Shown here: one piece after another, positions 1-7,075 of the stretch | How positions within the stretch are numbered: the first letter of the stretch is position 1 | Layout of the letters: the number at the start of each line of letters is the position of its first letter | Assembly: GCA_900770055.1 (NCBI GenBank) | Contig: CAAGJD010000142.1 | Location: 1 to 16,314 of the forward strand | DNA length: 16,314 nucleotides | Reading direction: 5' to 3' | Origin: Acholeplasmatales bacterium | Lineage (GTDB): Bacteria; Bacillota_I; Bacilli_A; Acholeplasmatales; Anaeroplasmataceae | The notes under the pieces: model-generated | What the model saw: the letters and a program-made list of their open reading frames with translations, nothing else | Told to the model about the DNA's origin: nothing | The model's database searches: none | Made by a program: the position numbers and the translations under genes

Positions 1-1158
1 ATTATATCAGAACTTAAGAAAAGAAAAAATTCAAAAAACGATGTTACTGCAGTCGTTGGTGTTGAGATTAGAAATAGAAGAATATCTCTTCAAAGAACCC
101 TTTTATCAGTTAGTGATAAAATTTGTTCTGTTTCATATTTATGTAAGCTAGAGAATAATAAAATAGCTGCAAATTTTCTTTACGTCAGAGAACTTTGTAA
201 TAGAGTAGATTTATCAGAAGATAAGATAGACGCTTTATTCAATCTAAAAAATGCATTAATTAATGTTTCAAAGTGTTATTTTAAGCACGATTACGATTCT
301 ATAAAGAAGGCTATAGATGAAGGAAAAGGCTTAAACAATTATCGTTATCAAATAATTCAGTTGATTTATTATTTGTCAGTGTCTGATTTGTATAATGCAT
401 TAACACTTTATAAATCCATTATCAAGCTTGTTTCAACCTTAACGGATTTTGATCTAAATATTCTATGTTTATTTTCTGGTATTTTATTGTATTTTCAATC
501 TAGCTTTATAGAGTCTATAGATGTTTTAAATGCTGTTGGGCATCAAGAAATCATAGAATTAGAATTACTAAGGAAACAATTTATTTTCTATAATAGTATA
601 GCTCTTGAGGATAAGGAAGCAACGCTAATTTATCAAAATCTAATTTTAGAAATTAATAAATTTGGACAGTTTTTTTTATTAGATGAGATTAATTATAATA
701 TGGCTATATTTGCCGTTAAAAGTAACATTTATTTTAAGGATAGATATATTGACCTAATAGTCGATTATAAATTAAAGAATTCCGTTAAGTTCTTAGATGC
801 TCATATAAATAAAGACAATAAGGCCTTAAAAGGCTTTAGTAAAGGCTCTTTAAATGAATCATGTATTTTTTTAAAGAAGCTATTATATAAAAAAGATAAG
901 GAAAAGCCTGAACTTGATAAAAAAATTGCTACCTATTATCATTATGATTTTTCATTTGAATACCTACAATATTACTTAATTGATGATATTGAGGAAAAAA
1001 TTAATTATATCATCGATATTATCATTCCTTTAGTAAAAAGAACAAAAGAGGCTTGGCTTGGAAGACATTTCTTAAAGGAATTGGTTGATCTTACAATGGA
1101 AACATTCAAGTATAAGCAATTCACCTTTGCTTTTGCAGAACTTATGGATATCCTATGA
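1..1158 (+). CDS. XRE-family HTH regulator with long helical (TPR-like) C-terminus, 5' end outside the window
   Basis: This is a probable DNA-binding regulator whose N-terminus lies upstream of the window. The frame is open from base 1, and there is no ATG before the HTH, so a TTG start at 361 would be internal and is rejected. Residues about 18-72 of the visible 385 align without gaps to the XRE/PlcR-type helix-turn-helix. They run from a Gly-x-Glu-Ile-Arg start (G20-R24), through the first helix-turn-helix segment (T33-C42), to the recognition segment SVSYLCKLENNK (43-54). The remaining roughly 310 residues are helical, rich in Leu, Tyr and Lys, and have no membrane segment, as in TPR-type sensor domains of RRNPP regulators such as NprR, PlcR or Rgg. 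That family link is inference, because no clear TPR consensus stands out. The TGA stop overlaps the next start (ATGA, 1155-1158), so it is probably translationally coupled to the surface-protein gene. The ligand and targets are unknown. Confidence 0.78.
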   Translation: MISELKKRKNSKNDVTAVVGVEIRNRRISLQRTLLSVSDKICSVSYLCKLENNKIAANFLYVRELCNRVDLSEDKIDALFNLKNALINVSKCYFKHDYDSIKKAIDEGKGLNNYRYQIIQLIYYLSVSDLYNALTLYKSIIKLVSTLTDFDLNILCLFSGILLYFQSSFIESIDVLNAVGHQEIIELELLRKQFIFYNSIALEDKEATLIYQNLILEINKFGQFFLLDEINYNMAIFAVKSNIYFKDRYIDLIVDYKLKNSVKFLDAHINKDNKALKGFSKGSLNESCIFLKKLLYKKDKEKPELDKKIATYYHYDFSFEYLQYYLIDDIEEKINYIIDIIIPLVKRTKEAWLGRHFLKELVDLTMETFKYKQFTFAFAELMDIL

Positions 1159-2687
1159 AAAAAATAATTACAGCTTTATTATTTTTTAGTATTTTTATCT
1201 TGTTTTCTTTTGATTGTGAGGCAGCAACATGGAAATTTTTATGGACAAATACTGTCTTACATATTCCAGTAGGTGATTCACTAGAGGAATATAAAAACAA
1301 GCCGACAGCCTTTTTATATAAGGATGGCAAACTATTAAAGGATGCCAAGATAACCTATTCAAATGAATTATATTTAGGATTAAGCATTGATTTAGTTAAT
1401 ACAAATAAGGTAGGAATTTATGATGTTTGGTATAGAGCCTTTGAAGAAGAAAAATACCAACCTGGAACATGCACAGGCTATAGAACAAAGGTAAGCTTTA
1501 TAGTTGAGGACTCAGTTCCACCAACAATTGATGTTTTAAAAAAAATGATTACAGTTAAAAGAGGAGGAGAATTAGATTTATCTAGCAATGTACAGGCTTT
1601 TGATAATTATTCCGAATGTAAAATTACATTCTCACATCAAATAGATTATTATAAGGTAGGCAATTACAATGTTATTGTTACAGCAATTGATTCATCTGGT
1701 AATAGTGTATCTGATTCCTTTACTGTTAGTGTTTATGAGAACGAGGGTCCAGTTATTTCAACAACAATTCTAGGTAATTATTTAGAGGTTGCTTATAATT
1801 CAAGCATTCCAATTGACACTTATTTTAAAGCAACCGATAGAATAGATGGTGACTTAACTAATAGAATTGTTTATCCTTATATAGATACAACAAAATTAGG
1901 TAAAACCAATTACACTATTAGTGTTAAAAATAATGCTAATGTTACTTCATATTATGATTTTGTTGTTAATGTTGTAGATGATGAGGCTCCGATAATTACC
2001 TTAACTGGTAATAGATATATTTGGGAATATAATAAGGATATCGAGTCCTTTGATTTTATGAGTTATGTAAAAAGCATAGAGGATAATACTTTGGTTAATT
2101 ATGATAATCTGACTATTACTCATAATATTGAAAATAAAGTTGGTCAATATACTATTAAGTATGAATATACTGATGGTGTATTTGTAGCTACAGCGGAAAT
2201 AACCATCATGATGCTTTCAAGTGTTGCCCCAGTAATTGAAGTTAATGATGTTATTATTAAATTAGGAGACATCTTTGATTTTAAGGATTATTATAATATT
2301 ATAGATGATTCAGATAGTGATATTGATAATAGTGTTAAAATTGATGATAGTAATGTAGATTATCAAAATATTGGTACCTATTATGCTACTATCTATGCTA
2401 TTAATTCTTCAGGACTAAGCTCAACAAATAATATTAAGATTATTATTGAGGAAGCTAAAAAGGAAGAGAATAATATTGATGAAGATGATACTAAAGAAGA
2501 TAATTCACATGATGAAGATGGTACTAAAGAGGATGATGAAAATAACGTAAATAATACTGATAATAAAAATGGAAATTACGTTATTTCTATAAATGCGAAT
2601 ACTTTATTAATTGGTGGTGGAATAGCACTAGGAGTGATATTATTTGTTGTTATTATTAGAAGAAAAAAGTTTAAAAATAAGCCTTAA
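1155..2687 (+). CDS. Secreted, membrane-anchored protein with tandem Ig-like (DUF5011-type) domains
   Basis: This 510-aa protein is predicted to sit on the outer face of the membrane. Residues 1-23 form a Sec signal peptide (MKKII, a hydrophobic core, then Cys-Glu-Ala). After an N-terminal beta-rich segment (about 25-118) come about four Ig-like units near 119-196, 197-275, 276-353 and 357-432. Several begin with an acidic-Pro turn (VPPTI, DEAPII) and end in strands such as GNYNVIVTAIDSSGN, the pattern of bacterial DUF5011/HYR-like domains. An acidic Asp/Glu/Asn linker (432-472) leads to a hydrophobic helix (483-501) followed by RRKK, a stop-transfer anchor. No LPXTG sorting signal is present. 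The start overlaps the previous stop by ATGA and has little Shine-Dalgarno sequence, which suggests coupling. Adhesion or wall interaction is a reasonable guess, but the binding partner is unknown. Confidence 0.82.
   Translation: MKKIITALLFFSIFILFSFDCEAATWKFLWTNTVLHIPVGDSLEEYKNKPTAFLYKDGKLLKDAKITYSNELYLGLSIDLVNTNKVGIYDVWYRAFEEEKYQPGTCTGYRTKVSFIVEDSVPPTIDVLKKMITVKRGGELDLSSNVQAFDNYSECKITFSHQIDYYKVGNYNVIVTAIDSSGNSVSDSFTVSVYENEGPVISTTILGNYLEVAYNSSIPIDTYFKATDRIDGDLTNRIVYPYIDTTKLGKTNYTISVKNNANVTSYYDFVVNVVDDEAPIITLTGNRYIWEYNKDIESFDFMSYVKSIEDNTLVNYDNLTITHNIENKVGQYTIKYEYTDGVFVATAEITIMMLSSVAPVIEVNDVIIKLGDIFDFKDYYNIIDDSDSDIDNSVKIDDSNVDYQNIGTYYATIYAINSSGLSSTNNIKIIIEEAKKEENNIDEDDTKEDNSHDEDGTKEDDENNVNNTDNKNGNYVISINANTLLIGGGIALGVILFVVIIRRKKFKNKP
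2478..2534 (+). repeat. Short in-frame tandem repeat coding for the acidic linker
   Basis: A 24-nt unit at 2478-2501 recurs at 2511-2534 with two third- or second-position differences, separated by 9 nt (33-nt period). Both copies encode Asp-Glu-Asp-(Asp/Gly)-Thr-Lys-Glu-Asp. The repeat lies in the acidic stalk between the Ig-like domains and the membrane anchor, so changes in copy number would lengthen or shorten the stalk in frame. Confidence 0.8.
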
Positions 2688-2715
2688 TGCGATATAATAA
2701 CCTTAAGGTGATACA

Positions 2716-5643
2716 ATGAAGGGCTTCTTATATGGACAAACTGAATACAATATATTATCTAATGCTAATAGATTAGATGAATACATCAGTTTAGCCAAAG
2801 ATAATTCATTTGAGTATTTAACAATTACTGATAGTAATATGTATGGCTGTTATAAGTTTTATACTAAATGTTTAGATAATAATATAAAACCTATTATTGG
2901 CTTAGAGTATACTTTTGTTAATGATGCTTATAAATCTAAGTTATTGTTATATGCTAAAAATAATGAAGGCTATAAGAATCTTTTGAAAATTACAGCTAAG
3001 GTTAATTTAGAAGGAATGAATACCCTTGAGGAGATATTTAAATATGATAATTTAATTAAAATATTTGTTTTTAATGATTCATATTTAGAAAGCATATTTT
3101 TAGCTAAGGACAAAGAATTATTAGAGGCGTTTATTAATATTATTAGAGAAAATAATGGCTATATAGGAATATCCTATTCTAATAGATTAGATAAAATATC
3201 AATAAATAAAGAGATAGAAAAATATTCAAAGAGCTTCAATGTTAAATGTGTTCCTATTCACCAATGTAAATATTTAAAAGAAAGTGATTCAATCATTTAT
3301 GATGCATTAACAAAAATTAGTGGTGTTAATGATGTGGTAAATGAATTTTCTGATTATAGCTTTGATATTAATCCTATTGAGGATGATGAGATTAATAAAC
3401 TGATAGGTTCTATCAATCTTAATTTATATAATGATAAAATTTTATTACCTAGATATCCTAATAATAAGGATGCAGAATCTAAAGATTATTTAGAGGCATT
3501 ATGCTATAAGGGTCTTGAAAGAAGAGGAAAAGTATTTAAGAATTATTATGAGAGATTAGCCTATGAGCTTAATGTAATTAACAAAATGGGCTATGATGAT
3601 TATTTCTTAATTGTTTGGGACTTTATAAAATATGCAAAACAAAATGGTGTTTTAGTTGGACCAGGTAGAGGTAGTGCTGCCGGTAGCCTTGTTGCTTATT
3701 GTTTAGGTATTACTGAGGTTGATCCACTAGAGTATGATTTATTATTTGAAAGATTTTTAAATCCTGAAAGAGTATCAATGCCTGATATTGATACAGATTT
3801 CCCTGATGATAAAAGAGATTTTGTAATAGAGCATGTTAAAAACCTTTATGGTAAAATGCATGTTTGTAATATTTCAGCATTTGGAACATTTCAGGTTAAA
3901 TCATCAGTAAGAGAATTAGCTAAGGTTTTCCACATTGATACCTCACGTGTAGAAAAGATTATTGATATGGTTGAAAAATATGGCTATGAAAAGCTTTTAG
4001 CTGAATATGAAGGACAAGATTTATATCAATTTTTATATGTAGCTAAAGGACTTGAGGGTTTACCTAAGCATATATCTACTCATGCTGCAGGTATTATTTT
4101 AAGTGATTCACCACTTTATGATATTATTCCTTTGCAAGATGGAATAAATGGCTTATATCAATCACAATTTGAAGCTTCTGATTTAGAGAAAATTGGTCTA
4201 TTAAAGATGGATTTCTTAGGAATTAGAAATCTTACAATGATTGATGGAATGATTAAACAAATCAATGGTTTTGATATAGCTAAGCTTAGAAGTATTCCAC
4301 TTAATGATCCTAAAACCTATAAAATACTTCAAAATGCCGACACTCTTGGTTTATTTCAATTAGAATCAAGAGGTATTAGAGATGTGCTTTATAGACTAAA
4401 GCCTACCTGCTTTGAGGATTTAGTTGCTGTACTTGCCTTATATAGACCAGGACCAATGGATAATATTGATGAATTTATTGCAAGAAAGCATGGACAAAAA
4501 TTTACATATATTCATCCTGATTTAGAGCCTATTTTAAAAAATACCTATGGTATTATTGTCTACCAAGAACAAATAATGAAAATAGCTCAGGTTTTCGCTG
4601 GCTATTCTTTGGGTGAGGCAGATGTTTTAAGAAGGGCTGTATCTAAAAAGGACGCTAAAAAGCTTGATGGACTTCGTACTGATTTTGTTTCAAGAGGTGT
4701 TCAAAAGGGGTATTCAAATGATCTAGCAAACCAAATTTTTGAATTAATTTATAAATTTGCAAATTATGGTTTTAATAAATCTCATTCTGTTGCGTATGCA
4801 CTTTTGTCATATCAAATGGCTTATTTTAAAGCTAATTATTTTCCAGTATTTATGTCTAACATTTTAAATAATGTTATTAGTAATACTAGTTCACTTGTTG
4901 AATATATTAAGTATTCAAAACAGCATGGTTTAATTACTCTAAAGCCTAATGTTAATATTTCATCAAATAAATTTGTTTATGAAAAGGATAGATTATTTAT
5001 CCCATTTAACGCTATTTCATCAATTGGTGAGATAGTCGCAAAACAAATAACTTCTGAAAGAGAAACAAATGGTTTATTTAAGGATTATAATGATTTTAAA
5101 AGAAGATGCAATTTTTTATCATCTTCTGTAATAACTGCATTAATATTTGCAGGAGCCTTTGATATATTTGGTAAAACAAAAAAATCATTAGTCAATAATT
5201 CTTCTGAACAGGATGCATTATTTTTAAATCATATTCCTAACGCAATAAAGATTGATGATGAATTTGATTTTGATTATTTAAAGGAAATGGAATTTAAATA
5301 TTTAGGTATGAATCTTCAATATAACTTATTTTCTAATTCAAATAAATTATATCGAGATCTTAATGCCATTAATTTTAAAGCATTAATTGAAAATAAGCCG
5401 TCTAAAATAATAGCTACATTTGAATATTTTAAGCAAATCAAAACTAAGAAAAATGATTATATGCTAGTTGGTACAATTGAGGATGATGAAAATAGATTAG
5501 ATTTTGTTATCTTCCCAGCAGATTATAAAATGCTTAATTTCCAAATTGAAAAAAATAAGCTATATTTATTAGATGGTGCATTAAAAAAATCTAATAATAA
5601 ATATCAATTTGTTATTAGTACTATTTTAATAATTAATAAGTAA
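2716..5643 (+). CDS. dnaE: DNA polymerase III subunit alpha, short DnaE type
   Basis: This is the replicative C-family DNA polymerase, which extends primers in the cytoplasm at the replication fork. The order is PHP domain (about 1-200), palm, thumb and fingers (about 250-760), helix-hairpin-helix region (about 770-830) and a C-terminal OB fold (about 890-970). Catalytic aspartates are D357 and D359 in PDIDTDF and D499 in LLKMDFLG. The nucleotide-binding loop GPGRGSAAGS is at 315-324, and STHAAG is at 454-459. At 975 aa it is shorter than Bacillus subtilis DnaE (about 1,115 aa), closer to the compact DnaE of Mollicutes-like lineages. The PHP metal site looks degenerate (YGQTEYN and TDSNMYG, with no His at either motif), so PHP exonuclease activity is unlikely. 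An AAGGTGA ribosome site (2705-2711) precedes the ATG. It lies 28 nt after the surface-protein gene, probably in the same transcript. Low-GC Bacillota normally also carry PolC, which is not in this window. Confidence 0.97.
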   Translation: MKGFLYGQTEYNILSNANRLDEYISLAKDNSFEYLTITDSNMYGCYKFYTKCLDNNIKPIIGLEYTFVNDAYKSKLLLYAKNNEGYKNLLKITAKVNLEGMNTLEEIFKYDNLIKIFVFNDSYLESIFLAKDKELLEAFINIIRENNGYIGISYSNRLDKISINKEIEKYSKSFNVKCVPIHQCKYLKESDSIIYDALTKISGVNDVVNEFSDYSFDINPIEDDEINKLIGSINLNLYNDKILLPRYPNNKDAESKDYLEALCYKGLERRGKVFKNYYERLAYELNVINKMGYDDYFLIVWDFIKYAKQNGVLVGPGRGSAAGSLVAYCLGITEVDPLEYDLLFERFLNPERVSMPDIDTDFPDDKRDFVIEHVKNLYGKMHVCNISAFGTFQVKSSVRELAKVFHIDTSRVEKIIDMVEKYGYEKLLAEYEGQDLYQFLYVAKGLEGLPKHISTHAAGIILSDSPLYDIIPLQDGINGLYQSQFEASDLEKIGLLKMDFLGIRNLTMIDGMIKQINGFDIAKLRSIPLNDPKTYKILQNADTLGLFQLESRGIRDVLYRLKPTCFEDLVAVLALYRPGPMDNIDEFIARKHGQKFTYIHPDLEPILKNTYGIIVYQEQIMKIAQVFAGYSLGEADVLRRAVSKKDAKKLDGLRTDFVSRGVQKGYSNDLANQIFELIYKFANYGFNKSHSVAYALLSYQMAYFKANYFPVFMSNILNNVISNTSSLVEYIKYSKQHGLITLKPNVNISSNKFVYEKDRLFIPFNAISSIGEIVAKQITSERETNGLFKDYNDFKRRCNFLSSSVITALIFAGAFDIFGKTKKSLVNNSSEQDALFLNHIPNAIKIDDEFDFDYLKEMEFKYLGMNLQYNLFSNSNKLYRDLNAINFKALIENKPSKIIATFEYFKQIKTKKNDYMLVGTIEDDENRLDFVIFPADYKMLNFQIEKNKLYLLDGALKKSNNKYQFVISTILIINK

Positions 5644-5675
5644 AATGACTGTTTTGACAGTCATTTTATCTTTAT
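5641..5675 (+). terminator. Hairpin terminator overlapping the dnaE stop codon
   Basis: A perfect 11-bp stem pairs TAAAATGACTG (5641-5651) with CAGTCATTTTA (5658-5668) across a 6-nt TTTTGA loop, and a T-rich tail follows (TCTTTAT). The dnaE TAA stop is the first three bases of the stem. Confidence 0.8.
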
Positions 5676-5703
5676 AAAGGCATAATATTTATTGGTGGTT
5701 TAG

Positions 5704-6789
5704 ATGGCTAAATATTTACTTGCAAGTACAATTAACAAAGAAGAAGCACTTAGAATATATATTGATGAAATTAAAAATAATGAAATGTTTATAGATGAAT
5801 TTGATGAATCATTAATTACTTTAGAGGAATATTATTATTGTTATGGCTTTTATAAATCATTTATTAAGGATTTAAAATATTTTATTAAAGACCAAATAAA
5901 TAATAAAATAATTAATGGTCTTATTGATATGAACACTGAATATTCTTCTAGAGGATTCATTATAAACAATCTATCTAAAGATAATGCTATAGAAATAGAA
6001 GACGAATATGAAATATTAAACAAAGCTGAATTTGATAAGGAGTATCAATTCTTTATAGATAAAATTAATGATAGACTAAAGCTTTCTATTACAAATGTGA
6101 ATAGAATAACTCCTTCAAAGAATGTTTTTATTGACGTTGAACCGATTAAAGATTTTGAAGAATTTAGTAGTGATTTTTATTTTGAAAAAGTCTATTTATT
6201 TAGATATAGAGGAAGCAAAAAGAAAGATCATATTACAATTATGTCTTCTATTAATAAATCATTTTATAGACTTAAATTTGAAGAGTCTTTAGCCTACAAA
6301 GAATATCTTAAGCATGGTAGATTATTTATGATTGTTCCTAAATATTATCTTGATGAATATGATAATGAGGCCTTTAAGACCTTTAGGATGGCAAAAAAGA
6401 TTAATGAACATATGAGCGATAAAGACCTTTATTTAAAGGTTAAGGCTAATATTAAAAATAAAGAGAATGCACTATATTTAGATTATTTATATCTTGGAAT
6501 CTATTATTTTAAAGTTAGAAGCTTTATTAAAAGAATAGATATTAATGATGAGAACATAAAAAGAAGAATATATCTTTCTTATTTAGCCTTAGGCTACAAT
6601 AAGGATGCGGGAATATTTTTATATGAGTGTGCAAGGCTTGGACTTCTTTATGATAATAGCTTAGCTAATCAGCTAAGACTACTTAAAAAAAGCTATAGTC
6701 TTGGTTCTATGCATGCGAAAAAATATTTGTATTTACATTATTCTAGCTATTTATATCGTGATGATTATAAATTAAAAAAATATTCATAA
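5704..6789 (+). CDS. Unrecognised cytoplasmic protein with weak Sel1-like C-terminus
   Basis: I do not recognise this 361-aa protein. It has no signal peptide and no membrane helix. It is rich in Lys, Asp, Tyr and Ile, and is predicted mostly helical with a more beta-rich middle (about 150-225, containing KVYLFRYRGSKKK). Residues about 285-345 resemble one or two Sel1/TPR-like helical pairs, for example LLKKSYSLGSMHAKKYLYLHY with the Gly-x-x-x-Ala-x-x-x-Leu spacing, which suggests protein-protein contacts. The start ATG has a GGTGG ribosome site (5693-5697). It stands alone between the dnaE terminator and the metal-operon promoter. Its stop lies just before that promoter, and no terminator of its own was found. 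The function cannot be inferred from the context. Confidence 0.75.
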   Translation: MAKYLLASTINKEEALRIYIDEIKNNEMFIDEFDESLITLEEYYYCYGFYKSFIKDLKYFIKDQINNKIINGLIDMNTEYSSRGFIINNLSKDNAIEIEDEYEILNKAEFDKEYQFFIDKINDRLKLSITNVNRITPSKNVFIDVEPIKDFEEFSSDFYFEKVYLFRYRGSKKKDHITIMSSINKSFYRLKFEESLAYKEYLKHGRLFMIVPKYYLDEYDNEAFKTFRMAKKINEHMSDKDLYLKVKANIKNKENALYLDYLYLGIYYFKVRSFIKRIDINDENIKRRIYLSYLALGYNKDAGIFLYECARLGLLYDNSLANQLRLLKKSYSLGSMHAKKYLYLHYSSYLYRDDYKLKKYS

Positions 6790-6793
6790 TGTA

Positions 6794-6821
6794 TTGACAT
6801 AAGGTACTTTAGGTGTATAAT
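6794..6821 (+). promoter_or_regulatory. Consensus sigma-A promoter of the metal-efflux operon
   Basis: A perfect -35 TTGACA (6794-6799) and a perfect -10 TATAAT (6816-6821) are separated by 16 bp. This is the closest match to consensus in the window, as expected for a strong promoter held off by a repressor. The 16-bp spacing argues against a MerR-type activator, which uses 19-20 bp. Confidence 0.88.
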
Positions 6822-6829
6822 AAGGGTAG

Positions 6830-6855
6830 AACGATTAAACAAGTGCTTAATCGTT
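6830..6855 (+). promoter_or_regulatory. 26-bp interrupted palindrome, candidate metal-repressor operator
   Basis: AACGATTAA (6830-6838) and TTAATCGTT (6847-6855) are perfect 9-bp inverted arms around an 8-nt centre (ACAAGTGC). The element starts 9 nt after the -10 box, so it would cover the transcription start. Its position and symmetry suit an ArsR/SmtB-type dimer operator (CadC or CzrA-like), but the sequence is not an exact match to any operator I know. No repressor gene lies nearby. It could instead form a 5' hairpin just upstream of the GGAGG ribosome site. Confidence 0.65.
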
Positions 6856-6868
6856 ATGGAGGTACGTT

Positions 6869-7075
6869 ATGGAAAAAATTATTAGATTTAAGGGCTTATG
6901 CTGTGCAAATTGTGCATTAGGACTTGAGAAGAAGATTAATAAAATTAAGGGAGTTAAGGCTACTGTTAGCTTTGTTGCAGGAAAAATATTATTAGAGCTT
7001 GATAATGATGATCTTTTAGATGATGTAATACTTGTTTGTAAGCAAGAATATCCAGATATGGTAATTAAACTATGA
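6869..7075 (+). CDS. Free-standing HMA domain metal-binding protein (CopZ-like fold)
   Basis: This 68-aa protein is a single heavy-metal-associated domain with the ferredoxin-like beta-alpha-beta-beta-alpha-beta pattern. The metal loop is GLCCANCA, with the CxxC pair at C12 and C15 and an extra Cys at 11, close to the CANCA loop of CadA-type domains. It likely captures a soft or borderline cation (Zn, Cd or Pb) in the cytoplasm and passes it to the adjacent ATPase. GGAGG (6858-6862) precedes the ATG. The TGA stop overlaps the ATPase start by ATGA, so the two are coupled. In most CadA/ZntA proteins this domain is fused to the N-terminus of the pump; here it is separate. Confidence 0.92.
   Translation: MEKIIRFKGLCCANCALGLEKKINKIKGVKATVSFVAGKILLELDNDDLLDDVILVCKQEYPDMVIKL

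Noticed and set aside
361..1158. Gene starting at the TTG at 361
   Set aside because: The same frame is open from base 1 and encodes an XRE helix-turn-helix upstream of 361, so the TTG is internal to a longer gene cut by the window edge.
2670..2698. Internal promoter for dnaE (TTTAAA, 17 bp, TATAAT)
   Set aside because: The predicted start would leave only about 11 nt before the dnaE ATG, barely covering the ribosome site, and the -35 is weak. In DNA this AT-rich such matches are expected by chance.
5654..5686. Promoter for the 5704 gene using TTGACA in the dnaE terminator loop
   Set aside because: The nearest -10-like hexamers lie at 13 bp (TATAAA) or 21 bp (CATAAT), both outside the working spacer range.
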